The position numbers were made by a program, and so were the translations under genes. This document shows, piece after piece, positions 35,324 through 44,132 of a DNA stretch of 64,000 bases (the first letter of the stretch is position 1; every line of letters starts with the position of its first letter). The notes under the pieces were generated by a model. The model did no database searches, had not been told where the DNA came from, and worked only from the letters and a program-made list of their open reading frames with translations. The DNA is from Epilithonimonas caeni DSM 17710 (GTDB lineage: Bacteria; Bacteroidota; Bacteroidia; Flavobacteriales; Weeksellaceae). Where the stretch lies: the NCBI RefSeq assembly GCF_000426465.1, contig NZ_KE384527.1, forward strand, positions 124,001 to 188,000, in the 5' to 3' direction.

Positions 35324-36343
35324 ATGAGCGAAGAAGTCAAAAAATTTAAAGTAACCATAGACGGACAAACTACCGAAGTTTTGCCCGGTACTTCTATCTT
35401 GGAAGCAGCTAGACAAATCGGTGGAAAATCTGTACCTCCTGCAATGTGCTACTACAGCAAATTGGAAACCAGCGGTGGTAGATGTAGAACGTGTTTGGTA
35501 GAAGTTTCCAAAGGTTCTGAAGCAGACCCTAGACCAATGCCTAAATTGGTTGCAAGCTGTAGAACCGGCGTAATGGACGGAATGGAAGTTAAAAATTTGA
35601 CTTCTGAAAAAGCGCAGGAAGGTAGAAAAGCGGTTACCGAATTTCTTTTGGTGAATCACCCTTTGGATTGTCCAATTTGTGATCAGGCCGGAGAATGTCA
35701 CCTTCAGGATCTGGGTTATGAACACGGTGTAGCCAATACCAGAACAGAATTCGAGAGAAATACCTATGATGCAGACGACATCGGTCCAAACATCAAATTA
35801 AATATGAATCGTTGTATCCTTTGCGCAAGATGTGTATTGGCAGCGAATCAGTTAACTGAAAAAAGAGAACACGGAATCCTTTACAGAGGCGACCACGCAG
35901 AAATATCAACAATGCTGAACAAAGCTTTGGACAATGATTTCATCGGAAACGTGATCGACGTTTGTCCAGTTGGCGCGTTAACAGATAGAACGGCAAGATT
36001 TGCAAGCAGAGTCTGGTTTACAAAACCTTACAATGCAACTTGTACCTGCACAAAATGTAATGGAAAAGCTGTACTTTGGATGAAGGGAGACGAAGTGGTA
36101 AGGGTAACCGCAAGAAAAGACCAATACGGTGAAGTGGAAGAATGGATCTGTGATGAGTGTCGTTTCCACAAAAAAGATACTGCACTTTGGAACATCGAAG
36201 GACCAAGACATATCGATAGACATTCTGTGATTTCTCTTAACCATTACGAGAAAAAAACAGACAGCTACAATGTTTTGGATAATCCGGAAGCCAAAGAGAT
36301 CGGTGTAGCAGACGAAAAAGAAATTGAAAAATTAGATAATTAA
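35324..36343 (+). CDS. nuoG: NADH-quinone oxidoreductase subunit G, short form
   Basis: This iron-sulfur subunit of the electron-input module has an N-terminal [2Fe-2S] domain (CYYSKLETSGGRCRTC, about 43-58), a His/Cys [4Fe-4S] site (CDQAGECHLQDLGYEHG), a CILCARC motif near 166-172 and CTCTKCNG to CDEC at about 238-285 for a further cluster. At 339 residues it ends after the first molybdopterin-like subdomain, while the E. coli and Thermus proteins are about 780-910. The reading frame is clean with no remnant downstream, so the short length looks native and is common in flavobacteria. Confidence 0.94.
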   Translation: MSEEVKKFKVTIDGQTTEVLPGTSILEAARQIGGKSVPPAMCYYSKLETSGGRCRTCLVEVSKGSEADPRPMPKLVASCRTGVMDGMEVKNLTSEKAQEGRKAVTEFLLVNHPLDCPICDQAGECHLQDLGYEHGVANTRTEFERNTYDADDIGPNIKLNMNRCILCARCVLAANQLTEKREHGILYRGDHAEISTMLNKALDNDFIGNVIDVCPVGALTDRTARFASRVWFTKPYNATCTCTKCNGKAVLWMKGDEVVRVTARKDQYGEVEEWICDECRFHKKDTALWNIEGPRHIDRHSVISLNHYEKKTDSYNVLDNPEAKEIGVADEKEIEKLDN

Positions 36344-36403
36344 TAAAAATTTAAACTCAACTTTTACAAAAACTTTGAACTTTAAATTTTGAACTTTTAA
36401 AAT

Positions 36404-37468
36404 ATGGAATTACTGACTTTTAAAATCATATTAGTATTGGCGCTATTCCTTTTGGCACTTACTATTGCTGCCTATTCTACTTGGGCAGAAAGAAAAGTGG
36501 CGTCGATAATGCAAGACCGTATCGGACCAAACAGAGCAGGACCATTCGGGTTATTACAACCGTTGGCAGATGGTGGTAAATTTTTCTTCAAAGAAGACTT
36601 TACGCCGGCTAATGCTGAAAAATTCCTTTTCATCTTAGGACCGTCATTGGTGATGTTTATTTCATTGATCACAGGAGCCGTAATTCCTTGGGGTAAAACA
36701 TTGAATTTCGGAGGCGTTTCTTACGATCTGCAAGTTGCTAATATTGATGTGGGTGTTCTTTTCATTATCGGTATGGCTTCTATCGGAGTTTATGGAATTA
36801 TGATCGGTGGTTGGGCTTCCAACAACAAATATTCGTTATTAGGCGCTATCAGAGCTTCTTCCCAGATGATCTCTTATGAATTAGCAATGGGATTAGCATT
36901 GCTTTCTATCATTATGATGACAGGGAGTCTTGATCTAAAAGCAATTTCTGAAGCTCAATCTACCGGGAAAATTTGGGGATTCATTCCTGCTATTTCCGGA
37001 ATCAACTGGAATATTCTTTATCAACCTCTAGCTTTCTTAATATTTTTTGTTGCTGCTTTAGCGGAAACCAATCGTCACCCTTTCGATTTGCCAGAATGTG
37101 AATCTGAATTGGTAACGGGTTACTCTACCGAATATTCATCAATGAAATTAGGACTATATATGTTCGGGGAATATGTGAACATGTTTATTTCAAATGCATT
37201 CATGGTGGTTCTTTTCTTCGGAGGTTATAATTATCCCGGAATCGATTGGGTAACCCATAACTGGGGAGAAAATGTTGCAGGAGTATTAAGTATTGTTGCA
37301 TTTTTAACAAAAACGATCATCGGAATTTTGATCTTCATGTGGATCAGATGGACACTTCCGAGATTCAGATATGACCAACTAATGCACCTTGGATGGAAAA
37401 CTTTGATTCCATTGGCATTGGTAAATCTAATTGTAACAGGTGCTGTGATTTTAGCATTTGGAAATTAA
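36404..37468 (+). CDS. nuoH: NADH-quinone oxidoreductase subunit H
   Basis: The 354-residue membrane subunit closes the quinone chamber. Eight or nine helices are visible. The family motifs are ERKVASIMQDRIGPNRAGP at about 29-47 and the acidic loop ETNRHPFDLPECESELV near 222-238, which lies at the quinone entrance. Its 60-base upstream spacer is made of ACTTTGAACTTT-type words. Confidence 0.97.
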   Translation: MELLTFKIILVLALFLLALTIAAYSTWAERKVASIMQDRIGPNRAGPFGLLQPLADGGKFFFKEDFTPANAEKFLFILGPSLVMFISLITGAVIPWGKTLNFGGVSYDLQVANIDVGVLFIIGMASIGVYGIMIGGWASNNKYSLLGAIRASSQMISYELAMGLALLSIIMMTGSLDLKAISEAQSTGKIWGFIPAISGINWNILYQPLAFLIFFVAALAETNRHPFDLPECESELVTGYSTEYSSMKLGLYMFGEYVNMFISNAFMVVLFFGGYNYPGIDWVTHNWGENVAGVLSIVAFLTKTIIGILIFMWIRWTLPRFRYDQLMHLGWKTLIPLALVNLIVTGAVILAFGN

Positions 37469-37558
37469 AAAATTGAAAATTTGATAATGAGGTGATGTGA
37501 TAATATGGTTCAAAATCTAATATCTAACATCTGACTTCTAACATCTAACTTATATTAA

Positions 37559-38116
37559 ATGAAACTTACTAACAGATCAAAAGTTGTTTCGAATAAAGAA
37601 ATGACCATTGCGGAAAAGATCTACCTTCCGGCGATCTTCAAAGGAATGGGAATCACTTTTAAGCACGCCGTAAGAACCGTGATGAAAGGAGCACCTGCAG
37701 TTTATTCTTATCCTGAGGTTCAGAAACCAAGAGCCGAAATCTGGAGAGGTCAGCACGTTTTGAAAAGAGACGAGGAAGGTAGAGAAAGATGTACGGCTTG
37801 TGGACTTTGTGCCGTAGCTTGTCCTGCAGAAGCAATAACAATGACAGCCGCTGAAAGAACCAAAGACGAGAAGCATCTTTACAGAGAAGAGAAATATGCT
37901 GAAATCTATGAGATCAATATGCTAAGATGTATCTTCTGTGGAATGTGTGAAGAAGCTTGTCCAAAATCTGCAATCTATCTTACGGACAGATTGGTAGATG
38001 TGGAACAAAATAGAAATTCTTTCATCTATGGAAAAGATAAATTGGTTGAAAAAATTAATGCAAGGATTGACATCACAGAAAGACAATCTGAGAAACAAAA
38101 AAAGGCAGTAAAATAA
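37559..38116 (+). CDS. nuoI: NADH-quinone oxidoreductase subunit I
   Basis: The 185-residue ferredoxin-like subunit has two [4Fe-4S] motifs, CTACGLCAVACP (about 78-89) and CIFCGMCEEACP (about 122-133), carrying clusters N6a and N6b between NuoG and NuoB. The start at 37559 follows a 90-base word-repeat spacer. Its stop overlaps the nuoJ start as TAATG. Confidence 0.97.
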   Translation: MKLTNRSKVVSNKEMTIAEKIYLPAIFKGMGITFKHAVRTVMKGAPAVYSYPEVQKPRAEIWRGQHVLKRDEEGRERCTACGLCAVACPAEAITMTAAERTKDEKHLYREEKYAEIYEINMLRCIFCGMCEEACPKSAIYLTDRLVDVEQNRNSFIYGKDKLVEKINARIDITERQSEKQKKAVK

Positions 38117-38613
38117 TGGACCAGATTTTATTCTTTATTGTAGCGTTTATCGCCATTGCAAGTGCTGTTTACTTTGTATTTGCGAGAAATCCTTTATATG
38201 CAATTCTTTCTTTGATCGTGACGATGTTCTCCATTGCTGGAATGTACATACTTCTTAATGCACAGTTTTTAGGTATCGTTCAGATTATCGTTTACACGGG
38301 AGCCATTATGGTATTGTTCCTTTATATCCTGATGATGCTTAACCTCAATAAAGAAGATGAAAGTAAGAAGGCCAACCTTCCGAAGTTCATCGGGATTATC
38401 TCGGTTTGTATCTTATTTGTAGGAATGCTGGGAGCTTACAGAGGTCTTTCCGGAAAAACGACTGTGGCGGATAATATCGACCATTCGGTTGGTTTGACCA
38501 AAAATCTGGGAAGATTATTATTTAACGAATATGTATTACCATTCGAATTGGCCTCTATCCTTATTTTAGCAGGGATTGTAGGCGCGGTTCTTATCGGTAA
38601 AAAAGATTTATAA
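38116..38613 (+). CDS. nuoJ: NADH-quinone oxidoreductase subunit J
   Basis: The 165-residue membrane subunit has five helices. NPLYAILSLIVTMFSIAGMY near 25-44 and QIIVYTGAIMVLFLYILMMLN near 56-76, holding the pi-bulge helix, mark NuoJ. It takes part in coupling quinone reduction to proton movement. It is coupled to nuoI by a TAATG overlap and precedes nuoK by four bases. Confidence 0.95.
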   Translation: MDQILFFIVAFIAIASAVYFVFARNPLYAILSLIVTMFSIAGMYILLNAQFLGIVQIIVYTGAIMVLFLYILMMLNLNKEDESKKANLPKFIGIISVCILFVGMLGAYRGLSGKTTVADNIDHSVGLTKNLGRLLFNEYVLPFELASILILAGIVGAVLIGKKDL

Positions 38614-38617
38614 GATT

Positions 38618-38950
38618 ATGGGAGGAGATGTAAATACATTTATACAGCAGATACCTTTAGAATATTTTATTATTCTGAGTACAGTTTTGTTCTGCCTTGG
38701 TGTTTTAGGAGTTTTGATCCGCAAAAACGCCATCGTCATATTAGGATGTGTAGAATTGATGCTTAATTCTGTGAATCTTTTATTAGCAGCTTTTTCTGCT
38801 TACAAAGGAGATGGCAACGGTCAGCTTTTGGTTTTCTTCATAATGGTGGTTGCAGCGGCAGAAGTAGCTGTAGGATTGGCAATCATCGCAATGATGTACA
38901 GAAATACCAGATCCGTGGACGTAAGTATTTTTAATAAATTAAGAGGATAA
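38618..38950 (+). CDS. nuoK: NADH-quinone oxidoreductase subunit K
   Basis: The 110-residue membrane subunit has three helices and the conserved acidic residues of the proton path in LGCVELMLNSVNL (about 44-56) and AAAEVAVGLAI (about 80-90). The family and the position between nuoJ and nuoL leave no doubt. Confidence 0.96.
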   Translation: MGGDVNTFIQQIPLEYFIILSTVLFCLGVLGVLIRKNAIVILGCVELMLNSVNLLLAAFSAYKGDGNGQLLVFFIMVVAAAEVAVGLAIIAMMYRNTRSVDVSIFNKLRG

Positions 38951-38958
38951 TAAAAGGA

Positions 38959-40872
38959 ATGGAAAATTTAGTTTATGCGATCGTACTTTTACCTTTAATT
39001 GGATTCATCATCAATGGACTTTTTGGGAAAAATCTTCCTAAAATATTGGTTGGAGGTTTAGCAACATTGGTAGTTTTCGCTTCGTTTGTTATCACCGTAA
39101 GTATATTTTTAGGATTTAAAAGTGATAGCGCTCCAGTTATCGTAAAAGCTTTTGAATGGTTTAGAGTGAATGGGATTCAGGTTAATTTTGGTTTCCAAGT
39201 TGACCAATTGTCATTGATGATGGTAATGATTATTACCGGGATCGGGTCATTGATCCACCTCTACTCTATTGGCTATATGAGCCACGATAAGGGTTTCTAC
39301 AAATTCTTCACATACCTTAACCTGTTTATTTTCTCGATGCTGCTTTTGGTTTTAGGAAGCAATTATCTGATTCTTTTCATCGGTTGGGAAGGTGTAGGAC
39401 TTTGTTCCTATCTATTGATTGGATTCTGGTACACCAACGAAGATTACGGAAAAGCAGCAAGAAAGGCTTTCATTATGAACCGTATTGGTGACCTTGGATT
39501 GCTGATTGGTATTTTCGCAATCGCTGCCAATGTTAATGCTATCGATTATCTTTCTGTCGCTCAAAATGCTTCAAGCTTTGAATTAGACGGAACAACAATT
39601 ATATTCATCACAGCAAGTTTGTTCATCGGAGCAACTGGTAAATCTGCCCAGGTTCCTTTATACACTTGGTTACCGGATGCAATGGCCGGACCAACCCCGG
39701 TTTCCGCATTGATTCACGCAGCAACGATGGTTACAGCTGGTATTTATTTAGTTGTTAGAAGTAATTTCTTATTCACTTTAGCACCAACTGTTCAGGACGG
39801 AATTTTATTAATCGGATTCTTGACTGCAGCTTTAGCAGGCTTCTATGCACTTCGTCAAAACGATATCAAAAAAGTCCTGGCATATTCTACGGTTTCTCAA
39901 CTTGGATTTATGTTCATCGCTTTAGGATTAGGTGCTTATACAACAGCAATGTTCCACGTAATGACACACGCTTTCTTCAAAGCATTGTTATTCTTAGGAG
40001 CAGGTTCTGTGATCCACGCAATGAGCAACGAACAGGATATGCGTTTTATGGGTGGTCTGAAAAAATACATTCCTATCACACATGCTACTTTTCTTATCGG
40101 AACATTGGCAATATCTGGTTTTCCGTTATTATCCGGGATGATTTCCAAAGACGAGATTTTGGTTGCAGCTTATGCTAAAAACCCTATCTATTGGGTAATG
40201 TTATTCATTCTAGCTGCTATTACCGCAACTTATATGTTCAGATTGTACTATTTGACTTTCCACGGGCAGTTCAGAGGCACAGAAGAACAAAAACATCACT
40301 TGCACGAAAGTCCTGTGAATATGACCTTGCCATTGATCGTTTTGGCTGTACTTTCGGTTATTGGAGGTTTAATTAATCTTCCTCACTTCATAGGACATGG
40401 TCATTATGCAAAATTATTGGAATGGTTGAAACCAGTATTGACAGAGCAGAGTTTCAGTGAAATGGAAGCAACTCTTTCCGGAGTTAATTTCAACACAGAA
40501 ATGATTCTTTTGGGTGCTACGATATTGATGTTCTTCACAGTTTGGTTTTTTGTTAAGAATACTTACGTTAAGAAACAGAAAAAAGCACTTCCGGAAGAAC
40601 AATATTCTGGATGGGAAAAATTATCCGCCAAGAAGTTGTTCGTGGATGAAATTTATAATGCCTGTATCGTAAGACCAATTGAAGAAGCTGGAAAAGCGGC
40701 GGCTATGTTCGATAAAGCAGTTCTTGATCCGATTGTAAATTTCATTGGTTTAGGAGCACAGGATTCTGGAAGAGCGGCCAAACGTCTCCAAAACGGAAAC
40801 GTGGAAAACTATGTGCTGATTATGTCATTGGCGATAGGAATTGTATTGATTGTTAACTTTATATTGAAATAA
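38959..40872 (+). CDS. nuoL: NADH-quinone oxidoreductase subunit L
   Basis: The 637-residue antiporter-like subunit forms the distal end of the membrane arm and carries the lateral helix. The Glu-bearing IGWEGVGLCSYLLIGFW (about 143-159), LPDAMAGPTPVSALIHAATM (about 236-255) and the Lys-bearing SVIHAMSNEQDMR region are present. The C-terminal tail after about 540 is the amphipathic coupling helix plus anchor. Two bases separate it from nuoM. Confidence 0.97.
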   Translation: MENLVYAIVLLPLIGFIINGLFGKNLPKILVGGLATLVVFASFVITVSIFLGFKSDSAPVIVKAFEWFRVNGIQVNFGFQVDQLSLMMVMIITGIGSLIHLYSIGYMSHDKGFYKFFTYLNLFIFSMLLLVLGSNYLILFIGWEGVGLCSYLLIGFWYTNEDYGKAARKAFIMNRIGDLGLLIGIFAIAANVNAIDYLSVAQNASSFELDGTTIIFITASLFIGATGKSAQVPLYTWLPDAMAGPTPVSALIHAATMVTAGIYLVVRSNFLFTLAPTVQDGILLIGFLTAALAGFYALRQNDIKKVLAYSTVSQLGFMFIALGLGAYTTAMFHVMTHAFFKALLFLGAGSVIHAMSNEQDMRFMGGLKKYIPITHATFLIGTLAISGFPLLSGMISKDEILVAAYAKNPIYWVMLFILAAITATYMFRLYYLTFHGQFRGTEEQKHHLHESPVNMTLPLIVLAVLSVIGGLINLPHFIGHGHYAKLLEWLKPVLTEQSFSEMEATLSGVNFNTEMILLGATILMFFTVWFFVKNTYVKKQKKALPEEQYSGWEKLSAKKLFVDEIYNACIVRPIEEAGKAAAMFDKAVLDPIVNFIGLGAQDSGRAAKRLQNGNVENYVLIMSLAIGIVLIVNFILK

Positions 40873-40874
40873 TA

Positions 40875-42368
40875 ATGTCCTGTTTACTATTAACATTATT
40901 ACTTTTACCTCTCGTAGGTTCGGGTTTACTATTTTTCTGGAAGAATCCTTCCAGTAAATATATCGCATTGGCTTTTGCTCTTGCAGAGATGTTCGTCGCA
41001 TTTTATATGTTGGGAAATTTCGATTTCAATCCAACAGTAGATGCGCCATTGCAATATGAGATCACCTATCCTTGGTCAAGCTATATAAAAAGCAGCTTCA
41101 ACTTCGGGATTGATGGGATGAGTATGCTAATGGTCCTATTGACTAACATCCTGGTTCCAATCATTACCTTATCTTCTTTCAACGAGTCAAAAGGCTACCC
41201 TAATTCTTTCTATGCACTGATTTTGTTAATGCAATTCGGATTGTTAGGTGTTTTCACTTCTTTGGACGGATTGCTATTCTATATTTTCTGGGAAGTAACA
41301 TTGATTCCGATCTGGCTGATTGCCGGAATCTGGGGACAAGAAGATAAAAGAATCAAATTTACAACTAAATTCTTCGTTTACACATTCGTAGGATCGTTGT
41401 TTATGCTGATCGGGTTGATCTATGTTTATAATCACGCAGCATCATTCGCTTTGACAGATTTATACAATGCTAACCTAAATGTAAATGAACAAACAGTAAT
41501 ATTCTGGTTTATTTTCTTTGCTTTTGCAGTTAAATTACCGGTATTTCCTTTCCATACTTGGCAGCCTGACACTTATACTTATTCTCCAACGCAAGGGTCA
41601 ATGTTGCTATCAGGAATTATGCTGAAAATGGCGGTTTACGGAGTAATGAGATATTTACTTCCTATCACGCCTCTGGCAATTGGGGGAATTTCCGGGGAAA
41701 TTGTAATTATCCTTTCTGTAATCGGAATTATTTATGGAGCTTTGATCGCATTGATCTCTAATGATAGCAAACGATTGATCGCCTATTCTTCCCTTTCTCA
41801 CGTTGGGCTAATAGTTGCTGGAATATTTGCATCGGCTGTTGTAACAATGCGTGTTGGACTGGACTTCGAAGGTGCCCAAGGTGCGATGATCCAAAGTTTT
41901 GCTCACGGTATCAACGTTGTAGGATTGTTCTACTGTGCAGATATTCTTTATAAAAGATTCAAGACCAGGGACATCCGTCAGATGGGAGGTTTGGCAAAAG
42001 TAGCTCCCAAATTCGCCATCTTGTTTATGATCATCTTGCTTGGTGCGACAGGAGTTCCTTTGACCAACGGATTCATTGGAGAATTTATCTTATTGAAATC
42101 TATTTTCTCATACAATCTAATCATGACAGTTTTAGCAGGTTTGACATTGATTCTTGCTGCAGCTTATATGTTGAGATTCTACGGAAAAACAATGTTTGGA
42201 AAAGGAGACGAAGGTGTTTTGGCAACAACGAAAGATATCAGTTCAGTGGAGTTCACAGTATTGGCAAGCTTAGCAGTTTTTGTAATTGTTTTGGGAGTTT
42301 ATCCACAACCCGTTATAGAAATGGTAACAAGTTCTGTAAGATTCATCTACTCTTCTATGCTGAATTAA
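40875..42368 (+). CDS. nuoM: NADH-quinone oxidoreductase subunit M
   Basis: The 497-residue antiporter-like subunit has about 14 helices. FYIFWEVTLIPIWLIAGIWG at about 134-153 contains the conserved Glu, and KLPVFPFHTWQPDTYTYSP near 220-238 contains the Lys of the proton channel. LLSGIMLKMAVYG and SHVGLIVAG also match. After its stop comes a 131-base spacer with a REP pair. Confidence 0.97.
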   Translation: MSCLLLTLLLLPLVGSGLLFFWKNPSSKYIALAFALAEMFVAFYMLGNFDFNPTVDAPLQYEITYPWSSYIKSSFNFGIDGMSMLMVLLTNILVPIITLSSFNESKGYPNSFYALILLMQFGLLGVFTSLDGLLFYIFWEVTLIPIWLIAGIWGQEDKRIKFTTKFFVYTFVGSLFMLIGLIYVYNHAASFALTDLYNANLNVNEQTVIFWFIFFAFAVKLPVFPFHTWQPDTYTYSPTQGSMLLSGIMLKMAVYGVMRYLLPITPLAIGGISGEIVIILSVIGIIYGALIALISNDSKRLIAYSSLSHVGLIVAGIFASAVVTMRVGLDFEGAQGAMIQSFAHGINVVGLFYCADILYKRFKTRDIRQMGGLAKVAPKFAILFMIILLGATGVPLTNGFIGEFILLKSIFSYNLIMTVLAGLTLILAAAYMLRFYGKTMFGKGDEGVLATTKDISSVEFTVLASLAVFVIVLGVYPQPVIEMVTSSVRFIYSSMLN

Positions 42369-42371
42369 TAG

Positions 42372-42434
42372 AGGCTTCTACAGGCTCAGCCTTACAAAAA
42401 TTAAACGTGTCACACTGAGCTTGTCGAAGTGTTT
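42372..42434. repeat. REP-like inverted pair between nuoM and nuoN
   Basis: GGCTTCTACAGGCTCAGCCT (from 42373) and TGTCACACTGAGCTTGTCGA (from 42409) are opposed copies of one element and can form a cruciform or hairpin. Similar units occur at 57465 and 58582. Confidence 0.7.
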
Positions 42435-42499
42435 CAAAATAAATAATAAAATTCAAAACGGATATCGGTCTTCCGATTTCCGGCGAAATAAATAAAGAA

Positions 42500-43882
42500 A
42501 TGAGTGTTTTAATAGTTTTATTCCTTACGGCAATTCTGGTATTATTTTCCGGTGTTTTTGAGAAAGGCAAATATGCAAGATACATCGGAATCTTAGGATT
42601 AGTCGTTGGCCTAGTAGTCAGTTTCTTTCCAGAATGTGAGTTCTTCGCTCAGTACAAATCGATGTATGACTACAGTTACAACGCAGCTCTGTTCACAAAA
42701 GTATCGATTGTTGTTACTACTCTTCTATTCTTTTTAGGAGGATTTGCATTCAGTAACCACAGAAGTCATCAGTCAGAATTGTATGCATTGATGTTGTTTG
42801 CACTTTGTGGAGGAATCGTATTATTTGGATTCCAAAACTTGGTAACATTATTCATCGGAATAGAAATTTTGTCAATTCCTTTGTATGTAATGGCTGGAGC
42901 TAATAAAACCGACCTTCGTTCTACGGAAGCTTCTATGAAATACTTCTTGATGGGAGCATTCGCAACAGGATTTCTTTTGTTTGGTGTAGCTTTGGTTTAT
43001 GGAAGTGCTGGAAGTTTTGACCTTTATGCCATCCACGATTTTGCTTACAACAATCCTAAGAACTTGATGCTGATCATGGGAGCTATTTTGATGTTGGCAG
43101 CCTTAGCTTTCAAAGTATCATTAGCACCGTTCCATATGTGGAGTCCTGATGTTTATCAAGGTTCTCCTTCATTGATCACTGCTTTCATGGCATCTGTCGT
43201 AAAGATCTCCGGCTTCTTTGCCTTGTTCAAGTTAATGACGATTGCTTTCGGCGGAATTGCAGGAGACTGGATCAATATATTAGGTGTTTTCATCATTCTG
43301 ACTTTGCTTTTGGCAAACGTAATGGGATTGGTTCAGACCAATGCGAAAAGAATGCTCGCCTACTCTTCTGTTTCCCACGCTGGATATATCTCATTGATAT
43401 TCTTCGGAATCAATAATTTTTCGACCTATATCTTAGGATACTATTTATTTGCATATTCTTTGGCAACAGTTGGAGTTTTCATCAGTTTGATCTGGGTGGA
43501 GAAAATCAAAAAAGAAACATCATTTGCAGCGTTTAACGGACTTGGAAAAAAAGAACCTCTATTGGCTGTAGTTTCTACAATCTCTATGTTATCAATGGCA
43601 GGAATTCCTTTGACTGCCGGTTTCATTGGGAAATTAGGAATTTTCAATCAGGCAATTGCAGGACATTATGAATTCTTGGTTTTGATTGCAGTATTGGGTT
43701 CAGCGTTGAGTATCGCTTATTATCTAAGGTTGATCATCGCTATGTTTTTCTACAAAGAAGATAACTTCCATAATACAGAAAAAGCAAGCATTACCTACAA
43801 TATTGTTTCCGTTGCTATCATTTTAGCTTTGGTTTCAATGGGAATTGTTCCTGATATTTTTGCTAAAATCTTTGGATTGTAA
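42500..43882 (+). CDS. nuoN: NADH-quinone oxidoreductase subunit N
   Basis: The 460-residue antiporter-like subunit is the last of the operon. The conserved Glu is in FIGIEILSIPLYVMAG (about 117-132), and the channel Lys is in AALAFKVSLAPFHMWSPDVYQG (about 200-221). SHAGYISL and AGIPLTAGFIGK are also typical. It is split from nuoM by a REP-containing spacer but must form the same complex. A strong terminator follows. Confidence 0.97.
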   Translation: MSVLIVLFLTAILVLFSGVFEKGKYARYIGILGLVVGLVVSFFPECEFFAQYKSMYDYSYNAALFTKVSIVVTTLLFFLGGFAFSNHRSHQSELYALMLFALCGGIVLFGFQNLVTLFIGIEILSIPLYVMAGANKTDLRSTEASMKYFLMGAFATGFLLFGVALVYGSAGSFDLYAIHDFAYNNPKNLMLIMGAILMLAALAFKVSLAPFHMWSPDVYQGSPSLITAFMASVVKISGFFALFKLMTIAFGGIAGDWINILGVFIILTLLLANVMGLVQTNAKRMLAYSSVSHAGYISLIFFGINNFSTYILGYYLFAYSLATVGVFISLIWVEKIKKETSFAAFNGLGKKEPLLAVVSTISMLSMAGIPLTAGFIGKLGIFNQAIAGHYEFLVLIAVLGSALSIAYYLRLIIAMFFYKEDNFHNTEKASITYNIVSVAIILALVSMGIVPDIFAKIFGL

Positions 43883-43903
43883 AAAATAAATGATATAAAA
43901 TAC

Positions 43904-43934
43904 AAACCTGGTTCAGATCGAGCCAGGTTTTTTT
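43904..43934 (+). terminator. nuo operon terminator
   Basis: AAACCTGGTTC (43904-43914) pairs with GAGCCAGGTTT (43920-43930), with one G-T pair, and is followed by a T-run to 43934. Confidence 0.92.
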
Positions 43935-43966
43935 ATGTTGATTATTATAATATAAATTTATCATCT

Positions 43967-44025
43967 TGATGAATTAATAAATTCTCCTCGATGAATTGAT
44001 AAACTCTCCTTGATGAATTCATTCG
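43967..44025 (+). repeat. Short 22-bp tandem repeat
   Basis: TGATGAATTAATAAATTCTC plus CT (43967-43988) is followed by a second unit with three changes (43989-44010) and a partial third unit (from 44011). It lies in the 250-base gap between nuoN and the hydrolase gene. No other feature is seen in that gap besides the terminator. Confidence 0.75.
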
Positions 44026-44132
44026 AAAATTAAATCAAGTTTCTAATTTGTAGATAATCGGTTCATATACATCCCATAGAATTATCATTAATTCGTACAA
44101 AAAACCTAATTTTATTCAAATATTTATTTTCA

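Noticed and set aside
35324-36343. nuoG as a truncated pseudogene
   Set aside because: The frame is intact, all cluster ligands are present, no downstream remnant exists, and short NuoG is usual in flavobacteria.
43967-44025. CRISPR array
   Set aside because: Only two and a half direct units without spacers, and no cas genes in the window.
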